64,000 nt of DNA, from NCBI GenBank assembly GCA_008692225.1, contig VICG01000001.1, positions 353,501 to 417,500 on the forward strand. Reading direction: 5' to 3'. The notes under the pieces were generated by a model. It saw only the letters and a list, made by a program, of their open reading frames with translations, did no database searches and was not told where the DNA came from. A program made the position numbers and the translations under genes. Origin of the DNA: Monilinia fructicola (lineage: Eukaryota; Ascomycota; Leotiomycetes; Helotiales; Sclerotiniaceae). Below, one piece after another: positions 10,556-21,226 of the stretch; position 1 is the first letter of the stretch; each line of letters starts with the position of its first letter.

Positions 10556-11505
10556 AAGACGATGATCATTCATTGTAGGATTTGGAGGAAGAGTGCTTAT
10601 CGGCCAAATCTTCACCCATACAGACACCTCACCACCTCCAAGGACTGAGAGACGACGCGCGAAGATTTGGCATGGCTACCTGATTAGATTGGTGTATATA
10701 GGTACTGATAGAAGGATTGAAGGAAAGCGAACAAGGAACGATATTTGGGAGAGTGATTTATGTGATTGAGTTGGACGAAATCGGCTTTTAGGCAGGGTGA
10801 GAGAAGGGTCAAGATACAAGACGGTCAAAACCAGCATAAGGATATGTCTGACCGACAAAGTCAAGCTCATTCTACCCACCAACCATCTTTCAATGATTGG
10901 TTCAGGAATACGCTCCGGCTTAATCGCGATCATGGATGTTATCTGCCTACTCGAGTAGAGATGACGGGGTACCGAGAACATATAGAGAATGAAACTCAGT
11001 CACCAGGACAGATTGTCCTGGTTCGTCGTGGCAATCAATACTTTACCTCTGCAAGTGTGCAATAGCTTAGGATGGATGTCCCTCAGGCAGGTAGTAACAT
11101 CCTACTTGTGTTTTCTTGCAAACCCGACTCGTAGAAGAATCGAAGCAATCAATATAACCTCAGATCTTGCTTACGAAACATGAGTTGATCCATTCGATTG
11201 TGGTTGATTGACCTTTCTCAAATAAGAGTTTTTGGTGAAGAGTATTAGACCAGGTACGACTCGAGAACTTCGAGTAAAATTTATATTTGAGCATTTGTGG
11301 ACCTGTATGACGCTAGTCCAATTCATGAGCACAGACGCGTTTACGCCGCGTCGGGTTCTTTCAGTGAGCTCTTAACAAAAGGAACATTAAAGGACAACTT
11401 TCTTCTTGTTTTCTGCCGCCAACTTCTGGAGTGTTACATGAGGTTCTCCCAGAATTACCTGAATACGCTGCGCATAGCTGATCCAGAGTTCGAAAAAGAT
11501 CCAAA
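10556..11505. other. Intergenic region ies6-got1
   Basis: About 950 bp hold the ies6 3' end and the got1 promoter. Several short frames exist (for example 10766-11065 and 11297-11563), but none resembles a known family or shows coherent exon structure. I call no gene. Confidence 0.6.
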
Positions 11506-12217
11506 ATGCCTACCATGTGGTTATCAGATTCCCAGAGTAAGTGCTTATCTTATGAACGGATAGCCCTGGACTACTTTGCGCCGGCTGGGGTTGGCCATTT
11601 CCAAACAATGCTACGCTTGTTGAAAGAAGTATACTAATAGAATTTTGTTTATAGAGATTGGGGTGGCTTTCTGTTCGGGTGGTAGGTTCAATTCGGCGGC
11701 TTATGTTTCGACGCATGTAGCATAGCTAATAAGGTCTTGAAAGGCGGGTTCTTCCTGATCGGTGGTATAATGATGTTTTTTGATAGAGCAATGCAAGTAT
11801 TTCCTATCGTATAAGGGTATGTGGTGCTAACAAACCTCCAGGCTTGCAATGGGAAACGTCGGTGTCCCCCAAAACTCGAAAGAGAGTTAGTTTCCCAGCT
11901 TACATCTAATCGATATACAGATTCTCTTCCTGATCGGGTTAACTATCATAATTGGACCACAAAAGACGATGCTATTCTTTGCGCGGAAACAAAAGCTTAA
12001 GGGAACTGCGGCCTTCTTCGCTGGACTTACTCTCATCCTCATGAGATGGCCGTTCACTGGATTTCTGGTGGAATTGTACGGCATTTTCATCTTATTTGGC
12101 GATTTCCTTGGGACCATAGCAGGTTTCGCGAGAAACATACCAATTATCGGCCCATATATTGGAGCTATGGTTGATAGGAGCGGGGTCGCCATGAGGGGAG
12201 CAGAGTTACCCGTTTGA
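11506..12217 (+). CDS. got1: Golgi transport protein Got1
   Basis: Got1 is a small multi-pass membrane protein of ER and early Golgi membranes that supports vesicle traffic. Exons are 11506-11536, 11655-11681, 11744-11792, 11842-11857 and 11921-12217, in frame for 139 residues (yeast Got1 is 138). The product starts MPTMWLSDSQKIGVAFCSGG and continues FFLIGGIMMFFDRAMLAMGN, ILFLIGLTIIIGPQKT, then GTAAFFAGLTLILMRWPFTG and a NIPIIGPYIG segment, giving four hydrophobic segments. The third intron (11793-11841) begins GCAAGT and is a GC-AG intron. The nearby GT alternative would break the frame before LAMGN. Exon 4 is a 16-nt micro-exon. The next gene, ykt6, lies tail to tail and also serves ER-Golgi membranes. 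Confidence 0.93.
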
Positions 12218-12671
12218 GCCAAGGAGACGGAAAGTACCCACGGAAACTAGAAAAGAGCCGCCACGAAGCAACACAGAACATGTGCACGATATCATGAGCT
12301 AAGACAAGATAAGATGATATGATATGGAGCTATCTTCTGGCCTGTTATGACGGTTTAGATTGTATATGAAAAGAAGGGGACCACAATGACAAACATTTGG
12401 GCCTCCCTATGGTATAGACTAGAGGGCTACTAGTAAAGTAGAGCATATGCTCCTTTGACGTTCGCCAATGAGTAATGAAGAGATATTGAGGACCGCCAAA
12501 TGTTTGCACTTGTACTATTGAAATATTAAGATGTCACCTCAGGCCACCTGAAGACCTCACTGGCCAATATTCCCAGCCTCAGACTGCCATTCACTTCCTC
12601 CGAATGAAACGTTACTTGCAAGAATGCTATCAAAAAAGACAGAAACGCCATAGCCAACCAAATATACCAAT
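12218..12671. other. Convergent 3' region got1/ykt6
   Basis: This 454-bp spacer holds the 3' flanks of two convergent genes. No further feature is recognised apart from an AAGATAAGATGATATGATAT stretch near 12300. Confidence 0.6.
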
Positions 12672-13477
12672 CTACATAGCCACGCAGCATGAGTTCTGCT
12701 TCTTTGCTTGTGCTTTTTATGAATTAGTAAATGCTCTTGTAGATGCCCAGAATCCAGCAACTCACTATAAAACATTTTGCTCTGTGCACTCAGGCCGTCA
12801 CTCTTCGCCACCAAGGTATCAATCTTCTCTCCTCTCTCTAGAACACTTTCAATAGTCTTGTGCAACACAATCTTCGTCTCATCTAATTCCTTTTGAATCT
12901 TCATAATGCTATCTGCCTGTTGCGGGTCCTGGTACTTCACAATATAATCGTTTAGTTCGGGGAATGAGAGCGTAGGGTTCGAGTCGGCCCATTCTGATCG
13001 AGGATGTGCGTTCAAGAACTCATCGACAACCTTGGAGAGAAGCTGATGGGCGACGAGGGCTGGGTATTCATGGTCTGAGATTATTATGCCGCAGACACCT
13101 TCAGTACGGCCATAGGCATGGAATGTATTGCCTATAATTGTCAGCTGGAAGATGGTGTGATATTGGGAAGAGGTGCCATTTACTATCCTGTTCAATATCT
13201 TGCCTTTGGCCAGGCTTTGTTCGTTCAGCAACTGTCTTGCTGAATACCGTCATAAATTCTCCATAACTAATTCCCCATATTAGCCAAGCTGCACCAAGAA
13301 ATAGCCATCGTGGCGATCTAACCTGCCCCTTGTGAATCGACCGTATGCGCTCAGCTCTTTCACGCTGCAGAGCTCGTGTGAGGGCGTCTCCGAGTTCTTG
13401 ATTATCTGATAGCGGTCAGTCCGATAACATCCTCATTGTTGGATCTGCCAACTAACTCCAATATAATGCAACTTCAT
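12672..13477 (-). CDS. ykt6: R-SNARE Ykt6
   Basis: Ykt6 is a lipid-anchored SNARE acting in ER-Golgi, endosome, vacuole and autophagosome fusion. Minus-strand exons are 13477-13457, 13405-13323, 13266-13184, 13131-12766 and 12712-12672, joined in frame to 197 residues. The longin domain occupies about residues 1-125 (MKLHYIG, ELSAYGRFTRGSYGEFMTVF, NTFHAYGRTEGVCG, SDHEYPALVAHQLLSKV). The SNARE motif follows (QADSIMKIQKELDETKIVLH then SVLERGEKIDTLVAKSDGL), with Arg in ESVLERGEK as the zero-layer residue. The last intron (12713-12765) has a TTACTAAT branch point and ends in AAAAG. It joins KMFY to TQAKKQNSCCVAM, so the C-terminus carries the CCAAX box (Cys193 for palmitoylation, Cys194 for prenylation). 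Its start codon lies 326 bp from that of slh1, transcribed the other way. Confidence 0.95.
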
Positions 13478-13803
13478 ATTTGCGAGTTTATTTGCGTATT
13501 AAAGTTCCTTGGGGCTTCGATGTCAAAAATAGTTGTCCGTTTTTAAAGGATGTGGCTTTGCTTTGTTCTTGATGTTGATGTTGATGTTGAAACTCCATCT
13601 GCTTGTACAATGCACATGGGGGCTATGACGGCGGATTTTCTTATTACCGATAGGCGCCCCACCGACTTCTATCTACTGTAGTACAGACTGTACTTGCCCC
13701 CGCCGCGAGAGCTACTGGCTCTATTTATATTCGATAATAGTTGAACTTAATTCGCGACCAACACAATATATCTGGAAAAGTTGATAAGGGGTTGTCAGAA
13801 ATC
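13478..13803. promoter_or_regulatory. Shared divergent promoter of ykt6 and slh1
   Basis: The start codons of ykt6 (-) and slh1 (+) are 326 bp apart, so this region must carry both promoters. A short TGATGT-type repeat occurs near 13570. No specific factor site is recognised. Confidence 0.55.
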
Positions 13804-16800
13804 ATGTCATCTTCAACGCTGGATTCGGCCGAAGTACAATGGCAAGCCCAACTTGCTGCTATGAAAAATGCCCTGGCAGAGTTGAAGTTGCCCCCCAAAT
13901 CTACAAACGGCGAAACTAGATCATATGATATCGATGTTGATTTTGATGATGATGATGATGATGAATTCACTTCAGGAAATAGTGGTGATGATGTTTGGGA
14001 CTTCATCAGTGATGAGGACGACGATTTGTCCAGCAGCGATATTAACGATGACTTTCCTAGTCTTTCCGACTCCGCTGGCGCAGGCAGCTATGGATCTCAA
14101 TGGTTGAAGACCAAATGTATGGAGATTGCTCAGAGGAAGCAGGGACTTTCAGGGAGCGATCTCCAGGAGCAGATCATGGCAATCTTAGCTTCGAATAGTG
14201 GAGAGGAAGAGCTCCAGTCTACTTTGATTGATATGATTGGCTTTGATGATATAGAGTTCGTCATTGAAATTATCTCTCACCGGAAAGATATTACTGCTGC
14301 CTCGCATCCTGTTGGAACTAGAGATGACGGCATATTCACTGGAAAGCTACAGACTAGAAAAGAGCGAGAAGCAGCTTTGAGACAAAGGGACTACGAGCAT
14401 AAGAATGCTTTGCTGGGTCCAGCTCTCAACCGAGGCGAAGAGAAATACCCACATGTGTACAAATCGCATCATGCCGGTAATATCTTGGATGCGAGAGGAA
14501 AGAAGTATGCTCTTCCAATGGGTAGTGAGAGAACGGAACATGAGAGATACTCAGAATATACTATTCCTGCTGGGAAAGTCGGAACTCTAGGTGCAGGCCG
14601 AAGACTAGTCGAGATTTCCGAGATGGACGGTCTTTGTCAGAAAACTTTCAAGGGTTACAAAACTCTAAATCGCATGCAAAGCTTGGTGTACCCAGTAGCA
14701 TACAAGACTAGCGAGAACATGCTAATTTGTGCCCCTACTGGTGCTGGTAAAACTGATGCAGCAATGCTTACGATACTTCACGCCATTGGAGAAAACGTTT
14801 CACCACACCCATCAGAGAACCCCGAATCCTCCGACTTTGTCGTCAATTTCGAAGATTTCAAGATTGTCTATGTTGCTCCCATGAAAGCCTTGGCCGCCGA
14901 AATCACACAAAAGCTGGGTAGTCGTCTAGCTTGGCTAGGTATTCAAGTTCGCGAATATACTGGCGATATGCATCTTACTAAGAAGGAGATTGTTCAAACG
15001 CAAATCATTGTCACTACCCCCGAGAAATGGGATGTAGTCACTAGAAAAGGTACTGGTGATACAGAATTGGTTCAAAAAGTCCGACTTTTGATTATTGATG
15101 AAGTCCATATGCTTCATGATGACAGAGGTTCTGTCTTGGAATCTTTGGTTGCACGTACTGAACGTCAAGTTGAGAGCACTCAGTCTCTCATTCGTATAGT
15201 GGGACTCTCTGCCACCCTTCCAAACTATATCGATGTGGCCGACTTCCTCAAAGTCAATCGTAATGCCGGTCTATTCTACTTTGACGCCAGCTTTAGACCC
15301 GTTCCCCTCGAACAGCACTTCATTGGTGTCAAAGGCAGGGCTGGAACACGACAATCTCGAGAGAATATAGATACAACTGCGTTCGAAAAGGTTCGAGATA
15401 TGTTAGAACAGAACCATCAAGTAATGGTATTCGTTCATTCTCGGAAGGACACTTTCAGTACTGCTAAGATGTTGTATGAAAAAGCTATCGAGCAAGTTTG
15501 CATAGATTTATTCGATCCATCCAATCATCCTCAATATGAGGCAGCTGTGAAGGATATGAAGAGCTCAAGGGGTCGCGAACTTCGGGAGTTACTACCAAAA
15601 GGTATCGGCATTCATCATGCAGGTATGGCTCGTTCGGATAGAAACCTGATGGAGAGGTTGTTTGGAAGCGGTGTCCTCAAAGTTCTTTGCTGTACTGCTA
15701 CCTTGGCATGGGGTGTCAACTTACCAGCTGCAGCAGTAGTCATCAAAGGCACACAGGTTTACAGTGCTCAAGATGGTAAGTTTATTGACCTAGGAATATT
15801 GGACGTTCTTCAGATCTTCGGTCGTGCTGGTAGACCACAGTTTCAGGACACTGGTATCGGTATGATTTGTACAACAGCAGATAAACTTGATCATTATTTA
15901 CAAGCTGTCACATCGCAAGTTCCTATCGAGTCTCGATTCTCAAAGCATCTTGTTGACAATCTAAATGCCGAGATTGGTTTGGGAACAGTGACATCCATTC
16001 CCGAAGCAGTCACGTGGCTCGGATACTCCTATTTGTTCGTCCGAATGAAGAGAGATCCTCTTACTTATGGTATTGATTGGGCCGAAGCTCGAGATGATCC
16101 AAACTTGGTTCAGCGCCGACGTCTACTATGTATTCAAGCAGCGAAGACACTTCAACAGAGCCAAATGATCATCTTCAACGAAATTACCGAGGAGCTTAGA
16201 AGTAAGGACGTTGGACGAATTGCAAGTCAATTTTACGTCCTGCATACCAGTATTCAGCTATTCAACACTATGATGCAACCTCAAGCTTCCGAAGCTGATG
16301 TTCTCACCATGATTGCCAATAGTGGAGAATTTGATCAAATTCAATCAAGAGATAACGAATCAAAAGAACTTACCAGTTTGAGAGAGGATTTTTCTCCTTG
16401 TCAAGTCAAAGGTGGAACTGATTCCTCCCAAGCCAAGACGAATATCCTCTTGCAATCTTACATATCTCGAGCACAAATTGAAGATTTTGCTTTAGCCAAT
16501 GATACAAACTATGTTGCTCAGAAATCGGCTAGAATATGTCGTGCGTTATTCATGATTGCTCTCAATCGTCGATGGGGCCATCAGTGTCTCGTACTTCTGT
16601 CGCTCTGTAAGTCAATCGAGAAGAGAATTTGGGCATTCCAGCATCCTCTGCATCAATTCGAGCTAGCCAAGCCAATTCTGAACCAGCTTGATGCCAAGGA
16701 AAACCTTTCCATTGAAACCCTTAAAGAAATGGATGCAGCCGAAATTGGTGCCATGGTACATAACCCTGGTGCTGGCCGGACGATCTCGAGAATCCTCGAC

Positions 16801-19800
16801 AATTTTCCGACACTCAGTGTTGAAGCCGAGATCGCGCCTTTGAATAGAGATGTTTTAAGAATTCGTCTTTACCTTACACCGGAGTTCAAATGGAACGATC
16901 GTCATAATGGCACATCAGAGAGTTATTGGATCTGGGTAGAGAACTCAGAGACTTCTGAAATTTACCATCATGAGTTTTTCATTCTTAACCGAAAGAAGTT
17001 ATACGACGACCATGAGCTCAATTTCACCATCCCATTGTCGGATCCACTTCCTACACAGATTTATGTAAGGGCAGTTTCCGATAGATGGTTGGGTGCGGAA
17101 ACGGTGTATCCAATTTCTTTTCAACATTTGATTAGACCTGACACCGAGAGTGTTTATACTGATCTATTGAATCTACAACCTTTACCCATTACCGCTCTTA
17201 AGAACCCGGCCTTGGAAGAGATCTATGGCAAACGTTTCAAATTCTTCAATCCCATGCAGACTCAGATCTTTCATACATTATACCATACACCAGCAAATGT
17301 ACTTCTTGGATCCCCCACAGGATCTGGGAAAACTATTGCTTGTGAGTTAGCTATGTGGTGGGCATTCCGAGAGAAACCTGGTTCCAAGGTTGTTTACATT
17401 GCCCCTATGAAAGCACTTGTTCGCGAACGAGTCAAAGATTGGGGTGCTCGATTAACTCAGCAGATGGGCTTGAAATTGGTCGAATTGACTGGTGACAATA
17501 CACCTGATACACGAACTATCCGAGATGCGGATATCATTATCACTACGCCAGAGAAATGGGATGGTATCAGTCGTTCGTGGACCACTAGAGGTTACGTAAG
17601 ACAAGTTAGTTTGGTGATCATTGATGAAATTCATTTGCTTGGTGGAGATCGTGGGCCTATTTTGGAGATTATCGTCTCTCGTATGAATTACATTGCAACT
17701 CAAACCAACAACTCCGTCAGACTTATGGGTATGTCGACTGCATGCGCCAACGCTATGGATCTAGGGAATTGGCTTGGCGTCAAGGAAGGCTTGTTCAACT
17801 TTAGACATTCCGTTCGTCCCGTTCCATTGGAAATTTTCATCGATGGGTTCCCAGAAGTTCGAGGCTTTTGTCCTTTGATGCAGTCCATGAATAGACCAAC
17901 CTTCTTGGCTATCAAGACACACAGTCCAGAAAAACCAGTCATTGTCTTTGTTGCTTCTCGCAGGCAAACACGTTTAACCGCCAAGGATCTGATAAACTTT
18001 TGTGGTATGGAAGATAATCCTCGTCGATTTGTCAAGATGTCAGAGGATGACCTTCAACTGAACCTTGCACGAGTCAAAGATGACGCTTTAAAAGAGGCCT
18101 TGAGTTTCGGCATTGGTCTACATCATGCTGGTTTGATTGAATCAGACCGTTCCTTGGCCGAAGAATTATTTGCCAAAAATAAAATTCAAATTCTCGTTGC
18201 AACATCTACTTTAGCATGGGGAGTTAACCTTCCAGCTCATCTAGTTGTTGTAAAAGGTACTCAATTCTTTGACGCTAAAACCGAAGGATATAAAGATATG
18301 GACTTGACCGATGTTCTACAAATGTTAGGTCGTGCTGGACGTCCTCAATTCGATACTTCAGGGATTGCTCGTATCTTCACTCAAGATTCAAAGAAAGCAT
18401 TTTACAAGCATTTCTTTGCATACAGGTTTCCCAGTAGAATCATCTCTTCACAACGTCTTAGATAACCATCTCGGCGCCGAAGTATCCGCGGAAACTATCA
18501 CCACCAAACAAGACGCTCTAGATTATCTCACCTGGACATTCTTCTTCCGACGTCTCCATAAAAAATCCTTCATACTATGGTCTCGAAATTTCAGCGGAAG
18601 AACATAACACCGTCGCTGCACAGCAGATGGCCAATGACTACATGATCTCAATGGTCGATAAATCTCTGGATGAACTCGCTAAATCCAAATGTCTCGAAAT
18701 CTACCCCAATGGCAACATCGACCCTACTCCTCTCGGAAAAATCATGTCATACTACTACCTTTCTCACAAAACCATCCGTCACCTTGTTACTCATGCCAAA
18801 CCCGATGCCTCGTTCCGCGACGTTCTTTCTTGGATGTCCTCTGCAACCGAATACGATGAGCTCCCTGTTCGTCACAACGAAGACCTCATCAACATTGAAC
18901 TCTCTAAGAACCTACCCCTTCCAGCAGATGCCGCCCATTTCAATGGTCTCCCAATGTGGGATCCTCATGTGAAAGCCTTCTTGCTATTGCAAGCTCATAT
19001 GAGTAGAATCGACCTACCAATCTCCGATTACGTCGGTGATCAAACCAGTGTGTTGGATCAAGCTATTCGTATCATTCAAGCTTCCATCGATGTCCTCACC
19101 GAGTTAGGATATTTATCGAGTGTAATCCAAATGATCACTCTACTCCAATGTATTAAATCTGCCCGATGGCCTGAAGACCATGCATTTTCGATCTTCCCTG
19201 GTATTCCTCCGGATTTCAACCCTATCGCGACAGGCGAGGATCAAAAACAATTTGACATCATACCAACCTCCCTGCAACAGTTCTCAGCCCTCTCTCAGAA
19301 CGCATATCAAAATGTTAAAAATACTCTACAAATCCCAAGTAGAGCAATGACGGCTTTTGAAAAAGCAGCAAACATGATACCAAACCTCAAAATTGAAGTG
19401 CAAAACGTCACAGCATTAAAAATGGATGTAGTAATCAAGAGACTCAATGGATTAGTAGATAAAGAAGGAAAGATGTACGCACCTAGATTCCCAAAGAGTC
19501 AAAGTGAGGGATGGTTCGTGGTGCTTTGTAAAAAGGGGAGTGATGAAATTGCCGCTATCAAGAGATTGGGATGGAGTGCGCCGAAATCGAAAGGGAACGG
19601 GAATGATGATGGAGGGAAAGGCAAAGGCAATAATGGGATAATAGGTATTGGCGTGAAGCCGCAAGCTAAAGCAACGCTTAGATTTCCGGGGACAGAAGAG
19701 GGAGAAGAGGCGAATATAGTGGATGGGAGGGTGTATGATGTGTGGGTTGTTAGTGATGGGTATAGGGGCATGGTGTATAAGGTAGAGGGGGTGAAGGTTC

Positions 19801-19868
19801 CGGATGTTATGAGGGTTGGGGTTGGGGATGAGGGGAAGGATGGTAAGGGGAAGGGGAAGGGTGTTTAA
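13804..19868 (+). CDS. slh1: Slh1/ASCC3-type Ski2-like RNA helicase (frame interrupted twice)
   Basis: Slh1 is the large helicase of the ribosome-quality-control trigger complex, which splits collided ribosomes; human ASCC3 is the counterpart. The frame starts at the ATG at 13804 (MSSSTLDSAEVQWQAQLAAM), has no introns, and reaches 2020 residues once two extra bases are discounted. It has the tandem-cassette plan. Cassette 1 carries APTGAGKT (Lys316), DEVH (Asp432) and GLSATLPN. A Sec63-like region follows. Cassette 2 carries SPTGSGKT (Lys1176), DEIH (Asp1274) and a degenerate GMSTACANA in place of SAT. A second Sec63 region and a Gly/Lys-rich tail end the protein. The motif MQSLVYPVAYKT favours Slh1 over Brr2. 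The frame shifts within KAFYKHF/LHTGFPVES at T18415-18417 and within RRLHK/NPSYYGLE at A18560-18565. Each shift is one surplus base, and no intron fits. Confidence 0.94.
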
Positions 19869-20270
19869 GTAGGAGAGGGTCGAGAGAATAGAGATGGAAT
19901 TTTGCGATAGATGATAATGATGAATACGAATAGATGCTAATCATGAACTTGAGAGCGATATTACAATAGAATAGCATAGCATGGCATACTCGAGTAGCAC
20001 GATATACCCAAATACAATTATAATAATATGCGATATTTTACAATGACAAGTTCTTTCTTATAACCTGTTTATTTTAATTCATCATCATACAAGGTTTTGC
20101 ATGGTTTTCATGATTGATTTATTCATGATGATTTCTTTTCGAAAATGTTGAAGCGTGTAAGATATAATTAGAGAGAGACGTGCACTGGTGGTGTATAATA
20201 TAGGGAGCTCGCTTAATGACCCAAGTAAAACCTCCATTTTTCCTTCATTATTCTCTTTATGAATTTTCTC

Positions 20271-20345
20271 TATTTTAGTATTTTAGTATTTTAGTATTTT
20301 AGTATTTTAGTATTTTAGTATTTTAGTATTTTAGTATTTTAGTAT
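20271..20345. repeat. 8-bp tandem repeat (TATTTTAG)n
   Basis: About nine copies of an 8-base unit, 400 bp downstream of slh1. Confidence 0.9.
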
Positions 20346-20870
20346 AAAAAGAAAAACCTTTCGCTCAATGCAAGTCGATGGGTAATTAAGCTCACCGTAC
20401 AGGGAGGGGAGGGATAGGGAGAGATAGATTAAGAAATAGCCCTGGAGATAGATGGATGAGATGAGACGGGATGCGGAAGGTAGGAGGATGATGAGGGAGG
20501 ATTAGAGGTGATATATATATATATATATATGATTACTACTATTGTCTACCACTCCCACTCCCACTCCCTTTCTCTCCCTTTACATTTACTTTTCACTCTA
20601 TCAAGCCCCCCGCTCCCCCCTTATCTCCGCACCTCCCCCCTCCCCCCCCAAAAAAGTCAAATCAAATCAAATCATTCATTCATTCAACCAACGCACAAAC
20701 GCCACACGCCTAGCCACCCAACGCAACGGAATCCAACCAGACCTAACCTGACCTAACCTAACGTAGCCTAGCCTAGCCTAGCGTAACCAAACCAAAGAAG
20801 CACACCTCCGACACAGCCCAAAGGAGAAGAAGAAGAAGAAGAAGAAAATGAGATTCAAAAATAGGTATTC

Positions 20871-20987
20871 CATCCATCCATCCATCCATCCATCCATCCA
20901 TCCATCCATCCAACCCAATATCCAATATCCAATATCCAATATCCAATATCCAATATCCAATATCCAATATCCAATATCCAATATCCG
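20871..20987. repeat. Adjacent (CATC)n and (CCAATAT)n arrays
   Basis: About ten CATC units (20871-20912) are followed by about ten copies of a 7-base CCAATAT unit (20919-20987). The regular Asp/Trp-type frames on the opposite strand are artefacts. Confidence 0.9.
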
Positions 20988-21226
20988 TCCCGTGATATGA
21001 TCCAGATAATTCGTGATCATTTGTGTATTTTGTTCTGTTCTGTTCTGTTCTGTTCTCTTCTGTTTTGGCTTGTGATTAATGTTCATATTTGTTGGTCGTT
21101 AACGTCATTTTACAAATCTCTCTTCATTCCTTCATTTCCTTCCTTCATTCCTTCCTTTCCTGCCCCTTTTCATTTGTATATCATCATCTGCTCGTAAAGG
21201 CTCAAGACATCCAGATGAAAGTGAAT

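Larger units (their letters stand above)
19869..21226. other. Convergent intergenic region slh1/SH3 gene, repeat-rich
   Basis: No gene is recognised. The stretch contains an 8-base TATTTTAG tandem repeat (20271-20345), C-rich DNA near 20600-20650, (CATC)n at 20871-20912, a 7-base CCAATAT array (20919-20987) and TTCTG units near 21030-21055. Open frames here are translations of these repeats. Confidence 0.75.

Noticed and set aside
11297..11563. Plus-strand frame overlapping the got1 start
   Set aside because: It overlaps the first got1 exon in another frame and resembles nothing known.
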